The position numbers and the translations under genes were made by a program. From Rhynchopus sp. YZ270_cl-10 (Eukaryota; Euglenozoa; Diplonemea; Diplonemida; Diplonemidae): DNA of 64,000 nucleotides. The notes under the pieces are model-generated. The model was not told the origin of the DNA. It saw only the letters and a program-made list of their open reading frames with translations, and did no database searches. Positions within the stretch are counted from its first letter, which is position 1, and each line of letters begins with the position of its first letter. The stretch covers positions 1,256,384-1,320,383 of the forward strand of contig OZ037899.1 of NCBI GenBank assembly GCA_964035575.1, written 5' to 3'. Shown here piece after piece: positions 1 to 11,600 of the stretch.

Positions 1-1098
1 GGGCTCAAGGCCACGCTCAACGCGCGTGCCTCGATTCTTGCCGCAGCGAACCCGATTGAAGGGCGTTACGACAAGACAAAGCCGCTTCGCGCGAATGTGT
101 CGATGACGTCACCTATCATGTCGCGCTTCGATCTGTTCTTCATTGTGACGGACGACCTCGACGATGAGAAGGACGAAAAGCTGGCACAGAAGATTGTCTC
201 TTTGCATAGGGAGGGTGAGTCTTCGGCACAGTCGCCTTACCAAGTCAAAGACTTTTTGCTGTACTTGAGGTACGCGCAGCAGCTCAAACCGAGACTCACT
301 GCAGCCGCAGGCGCGCTTCTTGTTGACCAATACCGCAAAATGCGTGACAACTTCTACATCAACGGCAAAACCTCTGTCCGCGTCACCACCCGCCAGCTTG
401 AGTCTATGGTGCGCCTCTCCGAGGCTGTGGCTCGCCTCTACTGCTCACAACGGGTCGAAAAGAAGCACGTCAAACAAGCAATCCAGCTCATGGACGCCTC
501 GCTTAGCCAGCTCCAAATCGACCCCGGGAGGATTGCGCTGATTGACGACGAATCCGACCAGGAGGAGAACACCGACAACAACAACAACAACGACACCACC
601 GATGCCACACAAGACCTGCCCGCACTCGAAACGCAGGACACCATGCTGCAGGAGACGCAGGGCGCTGTCTTCGAGGAGGACACTCAGATGGGGGGCGAGA
701 GTGTGCTGGGCATGGGCGCGGAGGATACGCAGCGGACCCTGATGGAGGAGGGGCCTTCTGTGCAGCCGGCGAAGAAGCGGAAGGTGAAGAAGGTGCATTT
801 GACGCATTCCGTCTTCGAGAGGATCAAGAAGAGCATTCTCGGTGTGCTGCATTCGCGTGGTGAGGCGATGCGGCAGTCGGAGATGGAGAAGATGGTGTTC
901 AGCGACCTAGGTGGCATGGAGTTTGCAGACGGCGTGCTCTCAACAGGGACGAAAACTATCCGTCTCGTCCTCATGCACATGCTGAAAAGCGATACACGTG
1001 CCTACCAAGTCATCGACACAACAGACCCAAAAGACGAAGACCCAAAAGACCGACGTATCCTACTGGCCAACTTCGATTTGGATCAAAACGATGCATAG
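1..1098 (+). CDS. MCM6: DNA replication licensing factor MCM6, C-terminal part
   Basis: The frame is open from base 1, so the gene starts before the window; about 365 residues are present, ending at a TAG stop. MCM6 is one subunit of the MCM2-7 hexameric replicative helicase in the nucleus. Visible parts in order are the end of the AAA+ core ('NARASILAAANP', then the arginine-finger 'PIMSRFDLFF'), the helical lid ('RQLESMVRLSEAVAR', a form typical of MCM6), an acidic linker with an Asn run, and a C-terminal winged-helix domain from about 'VFERIKKSIL' to the end. The lid and the PIMSRFDLFF string decide MCM6 over the other five paralogues. No intron is seen in this portion. The first ATG in the window is internal and is not a start. 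The next gene is 560 bp downstream on the same strand. Confidence 0.93.
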   Translation, partial: GLKATLNARASILAAANPIEGRYDKTKPLRANVSMTSPIMSRFDLFFIVTDDLDDEKDEKLAQKIVSLHREGESSAQSPYQVKDFLLYLRYAQQLKPRLTAAAGALLVDQYRKMRDNFYINGKTSVRVTTRQLESMVRLSEAVARLYCSQRVEKKHVKQAIQLMDASLSQLQIDPGRIALIDDESDQEENTDNNNNNDTTDATQDLPALETQDTMLQETQGAVFEEDTQMGGESVLGMGAEDTQRTLMEEGPSVQPAKKRKVKKVHLTHSVFERIKKSILGVLHSRGEAMRQSEMEKMVFSDLGGMEFADGVLSTGTKTIRLVLMHMLKSDTRAYQVIDTTDPKDEDPKDRRILLANFDLDQNDA

Positions 1099-1660
1099 TA
1101 AAGGGTGAGAGGGGGGTAAATGGAAGGGGGGGAAAAAAAAATGTGCAGAATCGTGAACACTACGTACATGGTCTGCAGTATTGCTATTTTGGTTGAAAGG
1201 GTGTCATCTCATGAGCTTTTAGAGGTGGGTCATCCAAAAAAAAAAAAAGCGTTTTCTTTCAGTGCCCTGGGGCGGGGTCCCAAAGAGGTTTGCACTATCA
1301 ACGTCACTTATTATTATTTCTCTAGATACAAAAAAAAAAATAACCAACACACCCCAGGGGGGGTTCGACCCCCATGGAGTGAGTTAGGGTGCTTCTGCTT
1401 GCGTCCCCCTTTTTGGACGTTCTGTTTGCACTATCAACAACCTTTAGATTTTTATTTTTGACTTTATTTTTTGGGAACGGGGAGGGCTCCCCCCATCGGG
1501 AGAAAATAAAAAGACAACAACAAAAGAAAGATCTCCTACCCTTTTTCCCTCATCTCCAAATCTTCCCCTTTCTGGAATTCATCTTCCTTTCTCACTATCT
1601 TCACCCTCTCCAGGTTGGAAGCAACCACAAAGAATAGCCTTAATAGGGTGCAAAGGCAAC
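1099..1660. other. Intergenic, MCM6 to EF-hand gene
   Basis: No credible gene. It holds A-runs, a G/C-rich hairpin around 1355-1375 resembling a tRNA T-arm but without the rest of a tRNA, and from about 1535 a strong pyrimidine tract ending in CAG at 1611-1613. That tract lies 47 bp before the next start codon and could be a trans- or cis-splice acceptor for the downstream mRNA. Confidence 0.6.
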
Positions 1661-4600
1661 ATGCACCCCAACCTACACCGTATGCTAGAGGGCTTCCGCG
1701 TACAGGACGTCTCTGGGCAAGGTGTCGTGAGCGACGGTGTGTTCCTTGCGTTGGTGCGGCACTACAGCGGCGAGGTGCCTGCCGTGGAGACGCTGCTGCA
1801 GCAGTTTCGCGCACCGCAGCATCTCGCGCTGCAACACAACGGCGCGACCCTGCAGGGGGTTGATTATGTAGGGTTTGTGCACCATTTGGACCGCCTGCTG
1901 TCGAAGGGCGACACAGCGAGCTCAGCACAGCAACCGACCCACTTCACCTCCGCCAGCGATGCTGGGGTGCGTTCCGTGCAGGGCGACGTGCAGCACACAC
2001 CGCTCGCGAAGCCGCAGGAGGCCTTCTCTGACATCACCGCGAACACAATCATGCTGCACAGACAGCGTGCCTCGCCAGGCAAGGGTGCGCACACCTCTGC
2101 CGTCTCGTTGGTCGCGAGCAGCGCTGCGCCGCATGAGGCGTTCTCTTCTCTGGAGGAGCTGCAGGCGCGTTCCTTGTATCGTGAGGGCGGTGGTGGTGGT
2201 GGTGTCGGCACCCTCCCGGATGCGACAGACCGCTATTCGCACAGCAGCAATGGCAGCAGTGGTGATGTGCGTCCGCCGGCACGGCTCAGCTATGGTGAAC
2301 GCAGTGGTGGTGGTGGTGCCGCCTTCTCCGCTGCATTGAGCGAGCAGCAGCAGCGCCCGCAGCGGCGGCAGAGGGAGCAGAGGGAGGACATCGCCACTCA
2401 GCAGCAGCAACAACAACGACAGCAGCAGCAGCAGCAGCAGCGGAGGAGCAGCCCCTCCCCGCGGACATACCTGATACAGCGCCCAGAGGTGCAGGAGCTG
2501 CTGGAGCCCGAGGACGACCACCCCGCAGCAAGCATGCATGGACGTGGTGGCGACCTCTCGCAGCAGCAGAGCAACGTGAGTCGCAGCAGTGCCGGTGCCG
2601 GCTACGCACAGATGCAAGGCGAGCAGGGCGCAGACGCAGGCGTGGTGGTCTCACCACAGCAGCGCCGCCCGCTTCAAGAGCGTGCCTCAGGCCTGATGGA
2701 CACCGTCACCGAAAAGGTGCACACAAGCGAGCGACGCAGCCGTGCGCACGCACAGCACGCTGGCGGGCTGGGCGGTGGGGGTGGGGTGGCTGATGTGCGG
2801 CAGCACCACAGTGGCGGTGCGGGAGGGTTTGTGTCACGCTTCTCACAGGAGGACATTGCCTCGTTGAGGGACACCTTTGCGGCGGTGGATAGGTGTGTAC
2901 CCTCCCCCTCCCCTCCCTCCTCTCCCCCTCTGCCACTGATACTCATTTTTCTCTCAACAGAAACGGCGACGGATTTGTCTCGTACGAAAGCCTGCTGGAG
3001 TACCTGCAGACAAGCCGCATCCACATCACAGAGGCGACGTACGAGCAGATCCTTTCTGTGGTAGACCCGCAGGGCCGTGGCTGCCTAGGCTTCGAGCAGT
3101 TCTGTGTCTTTGTGGAGATGGTGATGCAGAGTGGTGTGGCGCTGGACCGCACAGAGACAGACGCCACACTCGCACACACGGCGCATCCAGAAGACGCGCC
3201 CCCTGCACGCAACGACTCCACTGACAACACACAGCTCATTGAGGTGTCGTTGATCCGCTCCACCGACGGCCACACCACCGCACCTGAGGAGGAGCTGCAA
3301 CACGCGCAACAGGCACAACAGACACAACAACCCACACAACCCACACAGCCCACCCAACACAACACGTCGTCTCCGTTCCGCATCAGGTTTGCAGAGCATC
3401 CCCCCGCAGACCCGGTCCTCTTTGGGCAGCTAACTGCGCAGGCAGGCCTGCTCCTGCAGCTGTGCAATCAGCAGGACGCGACGCGGAACGGGTATGTGCC
3501 GTTCAGCGTGCTGGCGTCGCTGTGCAGTGCGCGGTGCAGGCCACGCATCAGCATCACGAAGCACGGCGTCGCTGCGATCATCACAGACGCACGCAACAGA
3601 CGGCACCTCCTCGAGGCAGCGGACCCTGTCGTAGACTACATCGACCTCGTCTCCGTTCTCATGCGTGCAGAGAACCGCGAGCGTGAAGAGGCGCAGCAGC
3701 GCGAAGGCAGCACCCCAGGGGTGCACGACACCCACGAGGTCGAGACCACGCTGCCTGCACTCCCTGCTGAGACGCTGCCGTTGGCGACACCGCCAAGCAC
3801 ACCTCAGAGGTCACCTGGGGGTGTTGCGTCTGGGGCGTCTGCACCACAGTCGGTGCGGCGCAAGGAGGAGGAGGGTGACAGCAACCAGGTGCGCCAGGAG
3901 GTCGCAGAACGACGCCGGCGGAACCGATTAGTGCACACCGCCATGGTCAAGCTGCTGGGGCAGTGGGATGCAGCGCGGGTTGTGACGCAGGCGGTGGTCG
4001 GGGCTGCGACTGTGGTGGTCGCAGGGAGAACGATACCACAGGGGTACATGAAGGCGCATGACCTGAGCCGTGTGCTTGCGGGGTTGTACAAAGGGAATGG
4101 ACAGGACCCGGTCAGGAGTGTGGTGGCGGCAGCGCTAGCGGTAGGGAAGATGCCGTTCGCAGGGACGGTGCGTGGTGCGACGCCCTTCGAGGCTGCCGCA
4201 CAGAGGGCTGCCGCAGCGCTGCTTGGGTCAGGGGTGGCGCAGAACGCACAGAGCACGCTGCTCGTGGACTACCGGTTCTTCCTCTCGGAGACGAAGCTGC
4301 TGTCCCCGCAGGCGATGGCGGCGGTGCAGGAGAAGGCGCGGCTGGGTGCTGCGGGGGGAGGGGGAGGGGGCACCCCAAGGCAGCGTGCGGCAAGCCGGTC
4401 GCGCTCGCTCACGAGGCCGAAGCCGCAGACACAACGCAGTGGGAGTCTTCCGCGGAGAGCAGTGTCTGGTTCGCGTCAAGGGACAGGGGTAGCAGGTTCG
4501 CCACGGAGCAGGGCGGGCAGTGTGGTGGGGAGGGTGCGTGCCGCGTCGGGTGAGCGTGGGCGTGCTGGGAAGGGTGGTGGCGGTGTCCCCAAAACCGTGT

Positions 4601-4851
4601 CCGCGACCCTCACGCCACCGCAGAAGCAGCGGAGGCAAGACAGCGCTCAGAGGACGCCTCAGGCGAAGGAGAGTGGTGTGCAGGGTGGTGTGCAGAGGGC
4701 AGAGGGTGGCAGTGCGGAGGATGCAGAGTACCACCAGTACCTCCTCGCACAGCTGCAGGTGAAGCAGCAGCTGCAGCAGCAGAGACGTGGTGGCGGCGGT
4801 GGTGGGGGGCGCGCCGCGTCTGGCGACCGTGGGCGCGTGCACATGCCCTAA
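1661..4851 (+). CDS. Large multi-EF-hand protein, two exons
   Basis: Exons are 1661-2892 and 2961-4851. The 68-bp intron (GTGTGT...CAACAG) splits an Arg codon inside an EF-hand loop. The product is 1,040 residues. EF-hand-like pairs are seen near residues 10-80, 400-470 (loops D-R-N-G-D-G and D-P-Q-G-R-G) and 570-630 ('DATRNGYVPF'). In the central pair loop position 12, normally Glu, is Ser in the first hand and Gln in the second, so calcium binding may be weak or structural. Between them lie low-complexity linkers: a Gln run near residues 246-260, Gly runs, and a Gln/Thr/Pro stretch. The last 160 residues are basic, rich in Arg, Ser and Gly. No membrane segment is seen. I infer a cytoskeletal or flagellar calcium-sensor scaffold; the specific protein is not recognised. 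The start ATG has no upstream in-frame competitor. Confidence 0.8.
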
Positions 4852-5168
4852 TGGGTGGCAACTCTTCTTTTTGCCATGATTTTTGAAACGACTTATGAGA
4901 ACAACCTTGTTAAGACCCCTAGTACAGCTCTTAGGCACAACGCGTTGTTGTTGTTTTTTCTTCTTTGCGAACACGCCCTATGGATGGGCCCCATTTCTCT
5001 TCTCCTGAAAGGCATGTGTCACATAGAAGCACACACATTCATCTTTCGCTTTCCCCTTACAGTCACAGTAGAGACGTCTTTGGCGCCTCCAACCTTACTC
5101 TCTTTTGGCATTTTCCTTCAAAGCGTTCTCAGTGCTTACAAGGTTTCCTTTTGAAATGATGTCTAACT

Positions 5169-5178
5169 GCACGAGAGG
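5169..5178 (+). promoter_or_regulatory. Recurrent intergenic motif GCACGAGAGG
   Basis: This is one of several copies of the same 8-10-mer found downstream of genes in this window (also at 8440, 21668, 23862, 23927 and 26221), all on the + strand. No convincing stem is seen at this copy. Its function is unknown. Confidence 0.35.
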
Positions 5179-5552
5179 GTATTTTTTTCGAATGCATTCG
5201 TTTAGTGTACAAAGAAAGTCTCCTCCTTCTGGTATTTCAGTGGGTCCCCACTGTCCTACCCCCCTCCCTAGAGCCCTATATTGGGCATGGGATTTGATGG
5301 TCAATATACCCAGGACGGCTGGCAAAAAAAAATATGTCCTCTGAAAGGTGTGTGTGCAGTGTATGTACTTTTGCCCCCCCTTTTATATATGTGTTCTTCT
5401 ACGCAAGACAGAGGGCAGGTATTGCATACCTTTTGAGAGCTCTGGGGGTTCGATAACCCAAAAAAAGCAGTGCCTTGCGTCCAGGTGTACGAGGCGTTTG
5501 GCACCTCTCTCTTTTTTAATTAGGATCATCTTCTAAACTTTTCTTTTCATTT

Positions 5553-5620
5553 GGTGTGGCTGAAAAGGGAGGTGCTATTTTGTGCTATTTTGGGGTCGTC
5601 AGCCATCTTTTAGCCACACC
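5553..5620. repeat. 68-bp miniature inverted-repeat element, copy A
   Basis: The ends are GGTGTGGCT and AGCCACACC, a 9-bp perfect terminal inverted repeat. The core GGGAGGTGCTATTTTGTGCT continues for about 25 bp identical to the element at 8239-8303, which lies in the opposite orientation beyond the HMG-box gene. No clear target-site duplication is visible. It is a candidate for a very small MITE. Confidence 0.6.
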
Positions 5621-5957
5621 ATCTTTTCTTTCTTTTGTTTTTAGACCTTTTTTTTCCCCTACCACCTCTAATGCTAGTTAGACAATAGAGTTCCTTCCCA
5701 CTAGACTCCCCCCCCTTTCCCCCCCTCCCCCTGAAAGGTGCAGTTGTAACACAAGAGTGTTACAATTTGTGCTGCCCAGGGGGGCTTTTTTGCGTGGTCT
5801 GTGAGGAAGAAGTCACCCAAGGTGTGCTTCGGAGGGTGCATGCAACAGTAACGGATATGGGGGGGGGGTTGTAGTGTTTTTGGCTCTTTGCTATTATGCA
5901 CCACTCTTATGCTGCCTACCTTACACCTAAAGGGAGAACGTATACAGGGGGGAAACA

Positions 5958-7196
5958 ATGGTCCTGAGAATAGGAGGGTTGTGGCGGGTGCAGGCACGCC
6001 ACGCGACGTCGGGTGCAACACCGAAGAGTGTGCTGAGGGCACAGCAGCGTGCAGCAGCTGCTGTGAAGTGTGCTGAAGAGTCGAAGGCTGTGGCGCAGAA
6101 GGAGAAGAAGAAGGCGCGTGAGCTGGCAAAGGAGTACGCTGAGTGTGCACGAAAGGCAAAGTGGTTGAAGGCGAACGCGGCCAGGGAGGATGCGATAAGA
6201 AAACGTGCGCACCTCAGACGCAAAGCAAAGATCGAATCGGAATACCTTGCACGCACGAAGATCGAAAGAGCAGAGGCTGCGCGTGCGATCAAGAAGCTGC
6301 AACTCGAACAGCTCAAGAAAAACTTACAGCGTGCACGAGTCAAAGCAGACCGCGGAGCAAGGCGCTCTGTAGCAGATAGGAAGCGTGCAGCAAAGCTCAA
6401 GGCAGAGGCTGTGAAGGCGGCGAGGAAGGCAAAGGAGAAATGCAAGTTGGAGGCAAAGCGGAAATTGGTATGTGGCAGGGTGTTGGAGGATTTGGCCAAT
6501 GGTACACAAACGAAACAACACACCCCAAGATACAGATACGCGATAAGAAGCGCAAGCTCCGCGAGTCCGGCCCTGTCGCGAAGTTCCAGCTCTTCGTCTC
6601 CCAATCCACGAAGGACGGGAAGAAGTCGCTTTCCACTGCCGCAGACGAATGGAAGGTATAGAACAACCACAACTGTTTACACACCCCCACACACACATTT
6701 TAACCTTTTCAAACTTTACACTTTGGTAATTACTGAAACAGCCTAGCCAGGGTCAATTGAGGGGGTTTTTTGGGGTTTTACTGATTTTGTATGCCATGAT
6801 AACATCATTTAAGTACTCCGAGCGAGGTTTAGGTTCATGAAAAGCAACCCTTTCCTTCTCTTATACTTTCAATTCGTGTGAACTGAAAAGTATATGAATC
6901 TAATTCTCTCGTTTCATTTCTTTCACCATCCCCAGGGCATGAGCGAAGAGGAGAGGCGACCCTACGCAGACGAGGCCAACAAGAACCTGCAGAAGCGGAA
7001 TGAGATCCGGCAGAGCCTGAAGCGGCCCACGGGGAAGTACGCGTCGTACATGAAGCAGCACTTCCCGACAGTGTATATGGAGGTGCTCAAGTCCTCGAGC
7101 AACCGCAGGGAGGCCTTCCGTCTCACCGTTGCTGCAGTCGCTGCCAAATACAAAGCAGAACATGAACCCCGGCCACAGGGCGATGGTGACAAATAA
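5958..7196 (+). CDS. Mitochondrial-type tandem HMG-box DNA-binding protein, three exons
   Basis: Exons are 5958-6467, 6536-6655 and 6936-7196. Introns of 68 and 280 bp have GTATGT/CAG and GTATAG/CAG ends. All junctions are phase 0 and give 296 residues. The first 22 residues are Arg-rich, lack acids and look like a mitochondrial presequence. Residues 25-170 are a Lys/Ala/Arg-rich helical region. Residues about 178-235 form an HMG box ('PVAKFQLFVSQ...DEWKGMSEEERRPY') that exists only after joining exons 2 and 3. A second box-like segment follows ('KRPTGKYASYMKQHFP'). The layout matches mitochondrial nucleoid packaging proteins such as TFAM or kinetoplast-associated proteins. Binding and compaction of mitochondrial DNA is inferred from family and presequence. 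A nuclear HMGB-like role is the alternative. Confidence 0.78.
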
Positions 7197-7856
7197 GCAG
7201 GGGGAAAAAAAGAAGAAAAAAAGCAAAAAAAAAAAAAAAAGTTTAAAAGTTGCAAATGTAAACAGGGAGAAGTGTGAGCGCACACCTCCCTTTTGCCACA
7301 GCTGAAAAGCTACGTTGCGTGAGGTTTTCGACCTCCCTTTTTGGGTTGGAACTCTGCCTTAACATTTTTATATTTATGGTAAAGCAAAATGTGAAAAGGG
7401 AAGACTGCGAGCAATGCCTTGTCTGATGATGAGCTAGTAGTTGGGAGGGTTTGACGTGCAGCGGAGAGGGACAATCTTCGGACGGAGTGGCCTTGGGGGA
7501 AGTTACGGGTGTTCTCAAAAGAGATGTGCGCCACCCACACTCACCATACATAGAAGAAATTTGACCGACCAAATAAATGTAAAAAAAAAAAAAATACGAT
7601 AAAAAAAAAACGGGGTTTGGAGGGTACCAAGGTTTGGAGGTTTTCAGGGCTTTTCAGGCTTTTTTTAGGCGATTTTTAGAATTTTACAAAAATAATTGCT
7701 CTACTTCCTATTGCCTGGACCCAATCAAGACGTCCCTGATATTTTTTTTTTTTTTACTAGAGTTCACTACCAGTAGGGTTTACTAATCTTTCGGCACACT
7801 CCTTTCTTAGGCCCCGTTTTTGCCCCCACCCCAACATCTTGTCTTTTTGTGACAAA

Positions 7857-7960
7857 AAAACAAACAAACAAACAAACAAACAAAACGAACAAACAAACAA
7901 ACAAACAAACAAACAAACAAACAAACAAACAAACAAACAAACAAACAAACAAACAAAACG
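7857..7960. repeat. (CAAA)n microsatellite
   Basis: About 25 tandem CAAA tetramers, with two CAAAACGA interruptions, one near each end. It also opens spurious reading frames on both strands. Confidence 0.95.
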
Positions 7961-8238
7961 AACGGACACACAAACCCTAGCTTTACCAAACGTACACAAA
8001 CAACAAAAAAAAAAAAAAAAGGAACCCGCCACTTTGCTGGGGGTATTACAACAACAAAAAAAGCATCATTCTCCATTTCCCCCCATTTTTTCACACATTT
8101 TTGACGCTTTGTGAAAAGCTTTCGCAAGCAGCATTTTTTTTTATTACCGTGCAATTATTGACTCGTCACAAGATCCTGTTGCAGGAGTGCTATTTGAAAA
8201 CCACAATTTAACGGCCAGGGGTACAATTAAGTATTGTT

Positions 8239-8303
8239 GGTGTGGCCGACGACCCCAAAATGGCAGAAAATAGCACAAAATAGCACCTCCCGTCAGCTGC
8301 ACC
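8239..8303. repeat. 65-bp miniature inverted-repeat element, copy B
   Basis: Terminal repeats are GGTGTGGCCGACG and, reversed, GGTGCAGCTGACG. Reverse-complemented, it shares a 25-bp identical core and the GGGGTCGTC block with copy A at 5553-5620. The two copies therefore form an inverted pair around the HMG-box gene. Confidence 0.6.
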
Positions 8304-8436
8304 AAATTGTGCTAATTATACGCCGACCCGCACACCCGTGGAACATGCAGTTCAAGATGCATTTGTGACGGAGAGACAGCCTCTCTTCAAACCCAGTGTT
8401 GTTCCAGCGCGATAACGATAATGGTAAAGATGTGTT

Positions 8437-8451
8437 GTGCACGAGAGGCAC
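8437..8451 (+). promoter_or_regulatory. Hairpin with ACGAGAG loop
   Basis: GTGC and GCAC pair around a 7-nt ACGAGAG loop, with an outer GATG/CATC stem, followed by CATCTTTC. It is the same loop and tail as at 21668 and 23927. Confidence 0.45.
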
Positions 8452-8650
8452 ATTGCATCTTTCAATTTTTTCAATTATTTTCGGTTGCAATCGCGAGAGG
8501 AACTTCTTTTGCAGGGACGAACAGGGGGTTTTTTTTTAGTATTTTACTATTATCATTTCTCACAATACCCCACCCCGGCTACCCGCCACACACACACACA
8601 CCCTTCAGCTGCTGAGGGCGTCTTCTTCTGCCCCTCTCTCAAGCAACACA

Positions 8651-11600
8651 ATGGACAGCATCGCGACTGGGTCGAGCGACACCTTCAAAGCCAAGCTTGT
8701 TGAGTACTACATCAAATACGATCTGAAGTGGTGGCTTGACACCGACGCGAAGTATGCTGATATTGCTGCGGCTGCGTCGCGCTGCGACAACAAGAAGAAG
8801 CAGAAGGACTTTGTGAAGACAAAGTTCAAGGAGTGGGGGCTGAAGGACAACGGCGAGCCGAAGGACAAGAAGAAGGAGGAGGGGCGGATCAAGGCGCGGG
8901 CGGCTGCGTTTGTTTCCGCTGCGAAGGAGCCTGCCAGCGTCACAGAAGGCATCCTCAAATCGGTCAAAAGCGACGGCGAAGACGCAACCTTTGCAACGCT
9001 CTTCGAACGCTATCAAGTAGCCGACGGCCGCATCCCTGACCCAGACCTCCAGGCTGGTGGCCAGCAGGGGGACGGAGTCCCTCTAGAAATAGAAGGAATG
9101 GAGTTCTTCTTCGAAGCCTTCTACCAAACATACAACCCTGACGGCAGAGGGAAAATAGAAGGCATCCTGAAAAAAATCAATGACGGAGACAAAACCTTCG
9201 AAAACTATGTCGAGTCTCTGCTGGGCGCCTACGGCGAAAAGGGCGCGGTGCCCGAGGAGTGGGACAACGACGTCTTCTCTTATGGGGTCTTGGTGTATTT
9301 GTTCCGCAACTTCTTTGCGAAGTACGATAAGTCGAGGATGGGGGAGGCAGAGGAGCTGGCGAGGGGGCTGATGGAGAGCGAGGCGATTGAACAGGATGTG
9401 AGTGACAGGTGGACGCAGCTGTGTGGTGAGTACGATGCTGACCCTGGCGAGTGGGATGTGGAATTCCCGCCAGCGCTGCGGGACGGCCCGCTCTTCAACG
9501 ACGACGACGACGCAGGCAGCGAGCACAACACCAACACCGACCACGACGCGCCTGCGGAGACCTCCTCCGCACAGCAAGGGGAGAGCCCCGACAGCGACGA
9601 CCCTGCGCGCCTCGCCTCCCTCGAGGACTTCTTCCGCACCTTCTGTGAGGCAGACGTCCATCGTGCCGCAGAGCTCGCTCCCGGCACCGAACCCCTCCTT
9701 GATGTGCTGGCAACGCTCTATTCAGAGTACAACGTCTCGGAGGACGACTCCTGGGCCTTCGAGCTTCCCATCCGCTTCGGGCAAGACGCCTTAAAAGAGG
9801 ACTACCGCCAGCGCCTCAGTGAGTTCTTCGCGCAGAACGCCTCGACCATGAAGCGTCGCCCCTCGAATGTCCCGCAGGTGGTCGACAGCAACGTGGCACG
9901 CATCCTCGACAACGCGCTTCCCGACAAAGAGTTCTGGCCCACCTTCTACGCAGAGTGTGGCGTCGACTTTGGTGTACCGTGGCCGCCGTCTCGTTTGATA
10001 GGTGCACCCCCAGCACGGTGTCCAGGGGATGTTGCAGAGCAGCCACAGCCGTTTTCTTCGAAGACCAGTGGTGTGGGTGGTGGTGGTGGTGGCGGTGGTG
10101 GTGGGATCTCGCGACACAACAGCATGGTCTCGCAGCGTTCTACAGGGTCAGCAGCCGCGATGCGGTCGCGGAAGAACAGTCTTCGTTCGAATGTGAGTGA
10201 TGTGCTGCGTCTCGGGGGTGGTGGTGGTGGTGGTGGGCCTGGCCTGTCCAGACAAAACTCACTGCGTTCTGTGCGGAGTACTGCGAGCGCAGCGCCTGCC
10301 GCACCGCGGAAGTCGTCGATGTCAGCGTCGGGAGGTGGCATGGCGGTGCCGGGGGTCATCTCCTTCGTCGCGCTTGACATCAGCAGAGTGTGCGACTCGG
10401 AGAGCATCCGCAAGGTCTGCAGCGCACTCCGCTGGGACCTCGCAAAGAACTTTGGGCACCCTTTAGAGGATACTGTCATTGATGCGTCGCGTGGCGGGCT
10501 TTTGACAGCGGAGTTCCACTTCAAGGCGCAGGGTGAAAACGCACACCACGTGCACGCGTCTGCGAACATGACCCTGCAGAAGCGGAACCTGCAGTTCCCC
10601 TCGTTGTCGCAGGAGTACAAGAACGTAGCTGGGGTGACGCCGAACACGGAGGTGTCGTACGATAGGACAGACATCCGCGCACCGTTGAGTCTGCGCGACC
10701 ACCAGGAGAGCATGAAGCAGGCAGGACAGCATGCGCGCGCAGAGCTGCGTGAAAAGCTGGAATTCTTCCACGTACGTCACGCACCGACGGCAGACCTCGC
10801 GAACGTCGACCTTCTTGTCGCGAAGAGCAAGCTTGACGAGGTGGACCTCTTCAAGGCGCTGTACTCACGCTACGGTCTGGGGCAGTACGACGGGGCGTAC
10901 TCTGGCGATGAGTGGCGGAGTCGGTTGCAGAAGAACTCACGGTCGCAGATGGCAGGTGGGAGTGGTGGGGCAGACCTGCATGCACGGCTGTATGCGTACT
11001 TCACGGGGCTGCCTGCGGACTCACCTACATCGTGGGGGGCACACTTCCGGAAGCACCCCGAGCAGATAGACGAGAAGGTGGAGGAGGCGATCCTGACCCT
11101 GCAGACGACAGGCATGCACGACGCAGCGCTGTTCCGCAAGCTCGACGAGACGTACCGCAACACACAGCACCCCTCCGGCGTTGCGCTCCTAGACGAAGAG
11201 CGTGTCCGCCGCCGCCTCACAGAGTTCTACATGGCGTACAACCCTGCAGAGCTGTACAAAGTCGAGCTCGCCATGCAAGCAGGCCTCTCAGAAGACATCC
11301 TCTTCGTGCGTCTCCACGAGAAGTACGGCCTCCCGCCGCCCCTCCCGGCAAACCGCCTGCAGGAGCAGGCAAACCAGCAGCAGCTCTTCAGCACACAGCA
11401 GCTCCATGCACCGCACAGCGCTGTGCGCAGCCTGACTGTCGACGCGGTTGCCACACCGCACAGTGCTGTGGCTGTGGGTGCTGTCGACACACGCGAGAGA
11501 ATGCTTGCCGAGCGCGAGCTGGCCCTCGACCGCAACACCGAAGCGCAGGCCCGCTCTCTGCAGCTCCGCGAAGACTCCCTCGTCGAGTGGGAGCGGCAAA

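Larger units (their letters stand above)
4852..5957. other. Intergenic, EF-hand gene to HMG gene
   Basis: No gene is supported. Just after the stop is a small hairpin (TGGCAA...TTGCCA, 4856-4876). The motif GCACGAGAGG lies at 5169-5178, a 68-bp inverted-repeat element at 5553-5620, and pyrimidine runs around 5620-5730. A CAG at 5945-5947 lies 11 bp before the next ATG. Confidence 0.55.
7197..8650. other. Intergenic, HMG gene to coiled-coil gene
   Basis: No gene is supported. It contains a nested hairpin (AGGGAG ... GTGTGAGCGCACAC ... CTCCCT, about 7262-7292), a 20-bp match to the 40.7-42.0 kb tandem repeats (GATGTGCGCCACCCACAC near 7524), the CAAA microsatellite, inverted element copy B, and the ACGAGAG hairpin. 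AAG at 8641-8643 after a CT-rich run is a possible splice acceptor for the next gene. Confidence 0.55.

Noticed and set aside
1343-1375. tRNA gene suggested by a GGGGGTTCGACCCCC hairpin
   Set aside because: Only a T-arm-like hairpin is present; no acceptor stem, D-arm or anticodon arm could be built. The same holds near 5448.
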